From Frigoribacterium sp. PhB160 (GTDB lineage: Bacteria; Actinomycetota; Actinomycetes; Actinomycetales; Microbacteriaceae): a stretch of DNA of 64,000 nt. The stretch is from contig NZ_RKIE01000001.1 of assembly GCF_003751785.1 (NCBI RefSeq), positions 1,031,564 to 1,095,563 on the forward strand, in the 5' to 3' direction. Each line of letters begins with the position of its first letter. The first letter of the stretch is position 1. Below are positions 62,182-64,000 of this stretch, one piece after another. The notes under the pieces are model-generated. The model searched no databases, had not been told where the DNA came from, and was given only the letters and a program-made list of their open reading frames with translations. A program made the translations under genes and the position numbers.

Positions 62182-62250
62182 CGCGCGCCTCCTCGGGGCC
62201 GCGCGACCGCGTCCCGGTCGTCCGTGCAGGTGCCGCCCACGACGACTCCG

Positions 62251-62256
62251 TACCCT
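62251..62256 (+). promoter_or_regulatory. -10 box for leaderless 62263 gene
   Basis: TACCCT, 6 bp before the ATG. Confidence 0.4.
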
Positions 62257-62262
62257 CGGGTC

Positions 62263-62838
62263 ATGCCGCTGCGTCGAGTCCTCTACCGCGTCCTCTGGCC
62301 CGCCGTCCTCGTGCTGCCCCTCTGGGTGCTGCTCGGACGGGCGTTCTTCGGCGTGCCTCTCGGGCTGCAGTTCGTCGGCCAGGTCTTCCTGGTGCCGCTG
62401 CTCGTCGTCGGCCAGGCGGTCGCCGCGGGCCTCGTCGTCGGTCGGCGCAGCGTCCGCGAGGGCCGGGCCGTCTCGTGGCTCGACGCAGGCCTGCTCCTCC
62501 TGACGTGGGTCGCCCAGCTCGCCCTCGGCTTCTTCCTGGTCGACGGGCCGGGCAGCGGTCCCTCCTCGTCGGCGTTCACGGCGGTGGCGGGCGCCGACCG
62601 GCTCGACCTCTCGACCGCCCTGTTCGCCCTCTCGGCGGTGCTGACGGTGGTGTCCGTCGTCGGCCTCGTCGTCGCCGGCGGGTGGCAGTTCCTCCAGGAG
62701 GCGCGTCGCCGTGTCGCCGCGTCCCTCGCCGACCTCGAGAGGGTCGCCACGGGCGGTGCCCGCCCTCCCGCCGCGGGCACGCCCGGGCTCGGCGGCGACG
62801 GCCCGGTCATCACCATCACGCCGAGACGCGACGGGTGA
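62263..62838 (+). CDS. Membrane protein of unknown function
   Basis: 191 residues with four predicted helices (about 10-30, 36-60, 77-95 and 120-145) and a Gly/Pro-rich cytoplasmic tail. It stands between trmD and rplS, an unusual place; it has its own promoter-like site. No family recognised. Confidence 0.75.
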   Translation: MPLRRVLYRVLWPAVLVLPLWVLLGRAFFGVPLGLQFVGQVFLVPLLVVGQAVAAGLVVGRRSVREGRAVSWLDAGLLLLTWVAQLALGFFLVDGPGSGPSSSAFTAVAGADRLDLSTALFALSAVLTVVSVVGLVVAGGWQFLQEARRRVAASLADLERVATGGARPPAAGTPGLGGDGPVITITPRRDG

Positions 62839-63037
62839 CGGCGGCCCGGGGACCGCGCCGGACCGTCTCCGCAGTGGCGACGGCGGTGCCCGGTGTGGCA
62901 CAATCGATCTTCGTGCCTGCGCACGACTCTGCCACGGGGGAGTCTGCCGTCCCAGAGCACGACCCCTTCATCATCTCCGGTGCTCAGCACCCCATCACCC
63001 GCGATCGACCCGTGGCGGTCGCAGAGACGGAACGACA

Positions 63038-63385
63038 ATGCACATCCTCGACGCGGTAGACGCCGCCAACCTCCGCTCGGACGTCCCCGACTTCCGCGCC
63101 GGCGACACCGTCAAGGTGCACGTCAACATCATCGAGGGCACGCGTTCGCGCGTCCAGGTCTTCCAGGGCGTCGTCATCGGCAAGCAGAACGAGGGCATCC
63201 GCGAGACCTTCACGGTCCGCAAGGTGAGCTTCCAGGTCGGCGTCGAGCGCACCTTCCCGGTCCACTCGCCGGTCATCGACCACATCGAGGTCGTCAGCCG
63301 CGGCGCCGTCCGTCGCGCCAAGCTGTACTACCTCCGCGAGCTCCGCGGCAAGAAGGCCAAGATCAAGGAGAAGCGCGACCACTGA
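63038..63385 (+). CDS. rplS: 50S ribosomal protein L19
   Basis: 115 residues, complete L19 ([26 protein letters not shown]...[17 protein letters not shown]). ATG with a purine-rich AGAGACGGAACGA upstream. The 199-bp gap before it has a -10-like CACAAT (62899-62904) and nothing else clear. Confidence 0.97.
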   Translation: MHILDAVDAANLRSDVPDFRAGDTVKVHVNIIEGTRSRVQVFQGVVIGKQNEGIRETFTVRKVSFQVGVERTFPVHSPVIDHIEVVSRGAVRRAKLYYLRELRGKKAKIKEKRDH

Positions 63386-63405
63386 CCCGTCGCCCTCACC
63401 TCGAC

Positions 63406-63440
63406 TGAGCTCCCCGCCCTATACGATGGCGGGGAGCTCA
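63406..63440 (+). terminator. Hairpin between rplS and lepB
   Basis: A perfect 13-bp stem (63406-63418 with 63428-63440); the 9-nt loop holds CTATACGAT, which resembles a -10 box. Confidence 0.75.
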
Positions 63441-63450
63441 GGCGGTTAAA

Positions 63451-64000
63451 TTGACAGACAACACCCTCATGCGGCGCCTGCGGCGTCGTCCCCGGCGCGA
63501 CGACGACCGGCGCAAGCGCGGCTTCGGCACCTTCCTCCGAGACGTGGTCGTCATCTTCCTCGCCGCGCTCCTCATCTCGTTCCTCATCAAGACGTTCTTG
63601 ATCCGCTCGTTCTACATCCCCTCGGGGTCGATGGAGAACACGCTGCAGATCAACGACCGCATCATCGTGAACGAGCTCGTGCCCGACCTCGTCGACGTCA
63701 AGCGCGGCGACGTCGTCGTCTTCACCGACCCGGGCGGGTGGCTCGAGGGCACCGCGCCCGTCGCGGCCGAGTCGGGCAATCCGCTCACCGACGGCGTCTC
63801 GTGGTTCCTCACGCAGGTGGGCCTCGGCACGCAGGACAGCAACGACCACCTCATCAAGCGCGTCATCGGCCTCCCCGGCGACACGGTGTCGTGCTGCAAC
63901 GACTTCGGCCAGATGTCGGTCAACGGCGTCCCGCTCGACGAGCCCTACGTCCTCCTCCCGCCCGGCGAGCAGCGCGTCTCCGGCGACGACTTCTCGGTGA
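63451..64000 (+). CDS. lepB: Signal peptidase I, 3' end missing
   Basis: 183 residues visible; the frame is open at the right edge. Short basic N-terminus, one membrane helix (about 30-50), then the serine-lysine protease: catalytic Ser60 (PSGSMENTL) and Lys136 (LIKRVIGLPGD). It removes signal peptides from exported proteins. TTG at 63451 is preferred, with AGGCGG 5 bp upstream; the ATG at 63469 has no such site. An insert of about 35 residues separates the two catalytic motifs. Confidence 0.92.
   Translation, partial: MTDNTLMRRLRRRPRRDDDRRKRGFGTFLRDVVVIFLAALLISFLIKTFLIRSFYIPSGSMENTLQINDRIIVNELVPDLVDVKRGDVVVFTDPGGWLEGTAPVAAESGNPLTDGVSWFLTQVGLGTQDSNDHLIKRVIGLPGDTVSCCNDFGQMSVNGVPLDEPYVLLPPGEQRVSGDDFSV

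Overview
This is a 64 kb piece of a very GC-rich actinobacterial chromosome. The gene order (yceD-rpmF-rnc-mutM-smc ... ftsY-ffh-rpsP-khpA-rimM-trmD-rplS-lepB), the actinobacterial type of MurA, the strong C/G third-position codon bias, the many GTG starts and the many genes that seem to be read from leaderless transcripts point to the Microbacteriaceae or close relatives. That placement is inference; the window has no rRNA. Almost all of the DNA is coding, and no gap between genes exceeds 300 bp.

Layout. (1) 2-6500: a multisubunit Na+/H+ antiporter operon, mrpA(B)CDEFG, cut at its 5' end by the window edge; MrpC and MrpG have long acidic tails. (2) 7432-12739: branched-chain amino acid genes ilvD, ilvB, ilvN, ilvC. 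A codon-usage mosaic lies at the end of ilvD and a 74-bp tandem repeat at the end of ilvC. (3) 13011-17515: mtlD with two small membrane proteins, then serA and a convergent metallo-beta-lactamase-fold hydrolase. (4) tRNA-Glu(CTC) at 17684. (5) 17904-22702: a LacI-regulated sugar ABC importer (binding protein and two permeases, no ATPase), then an AlkB-type dioxygenase and two tandem membrane-anchored beta-propeller paralogues. (6) 27036-33646: leuC, leuD, murA, plsC, gpsA, ddl, joining leucine synthesis to envelope precursor synthesis. (7) 33668-45237: DUF3515 lipoprotein, thiL, rsmD, a long-chain type acyl-CoA dehydrogenase, recG, coaD, and a MoxR / DUF58 / transglutaminase operon. (8) 45249-64000: the conserved translation, SRP and chromosome block listed above, interrupted by a histidine phosphatase, a TerC membrane protein, a three-gene accessory cassette and a carboxylate-amine ligase. 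lepB runs off the right edge.

Most of the window is core metabolism. The items most worth a second look are: a three-gene cassette (56198-58712) that looks like a type VII-type secreted lipase with a small partner and a lipoprotein; a probable Mn2+ (yybP-ykoY) riboswitch plus a hairpin that would mask the ribosome-binding site ahead of terC; the ilvD codon mosaic; an AT-richer hairpin island inside the yceD gene upstream of rpmF-rnc; and a repeated unit with inverted repeats at the ilvC 3' end. Pairs of genes often overlap by 4 bp (ATGA/GTGA), which marks the operons. Strong GC-rich hairpins separate most convergent or finished units.
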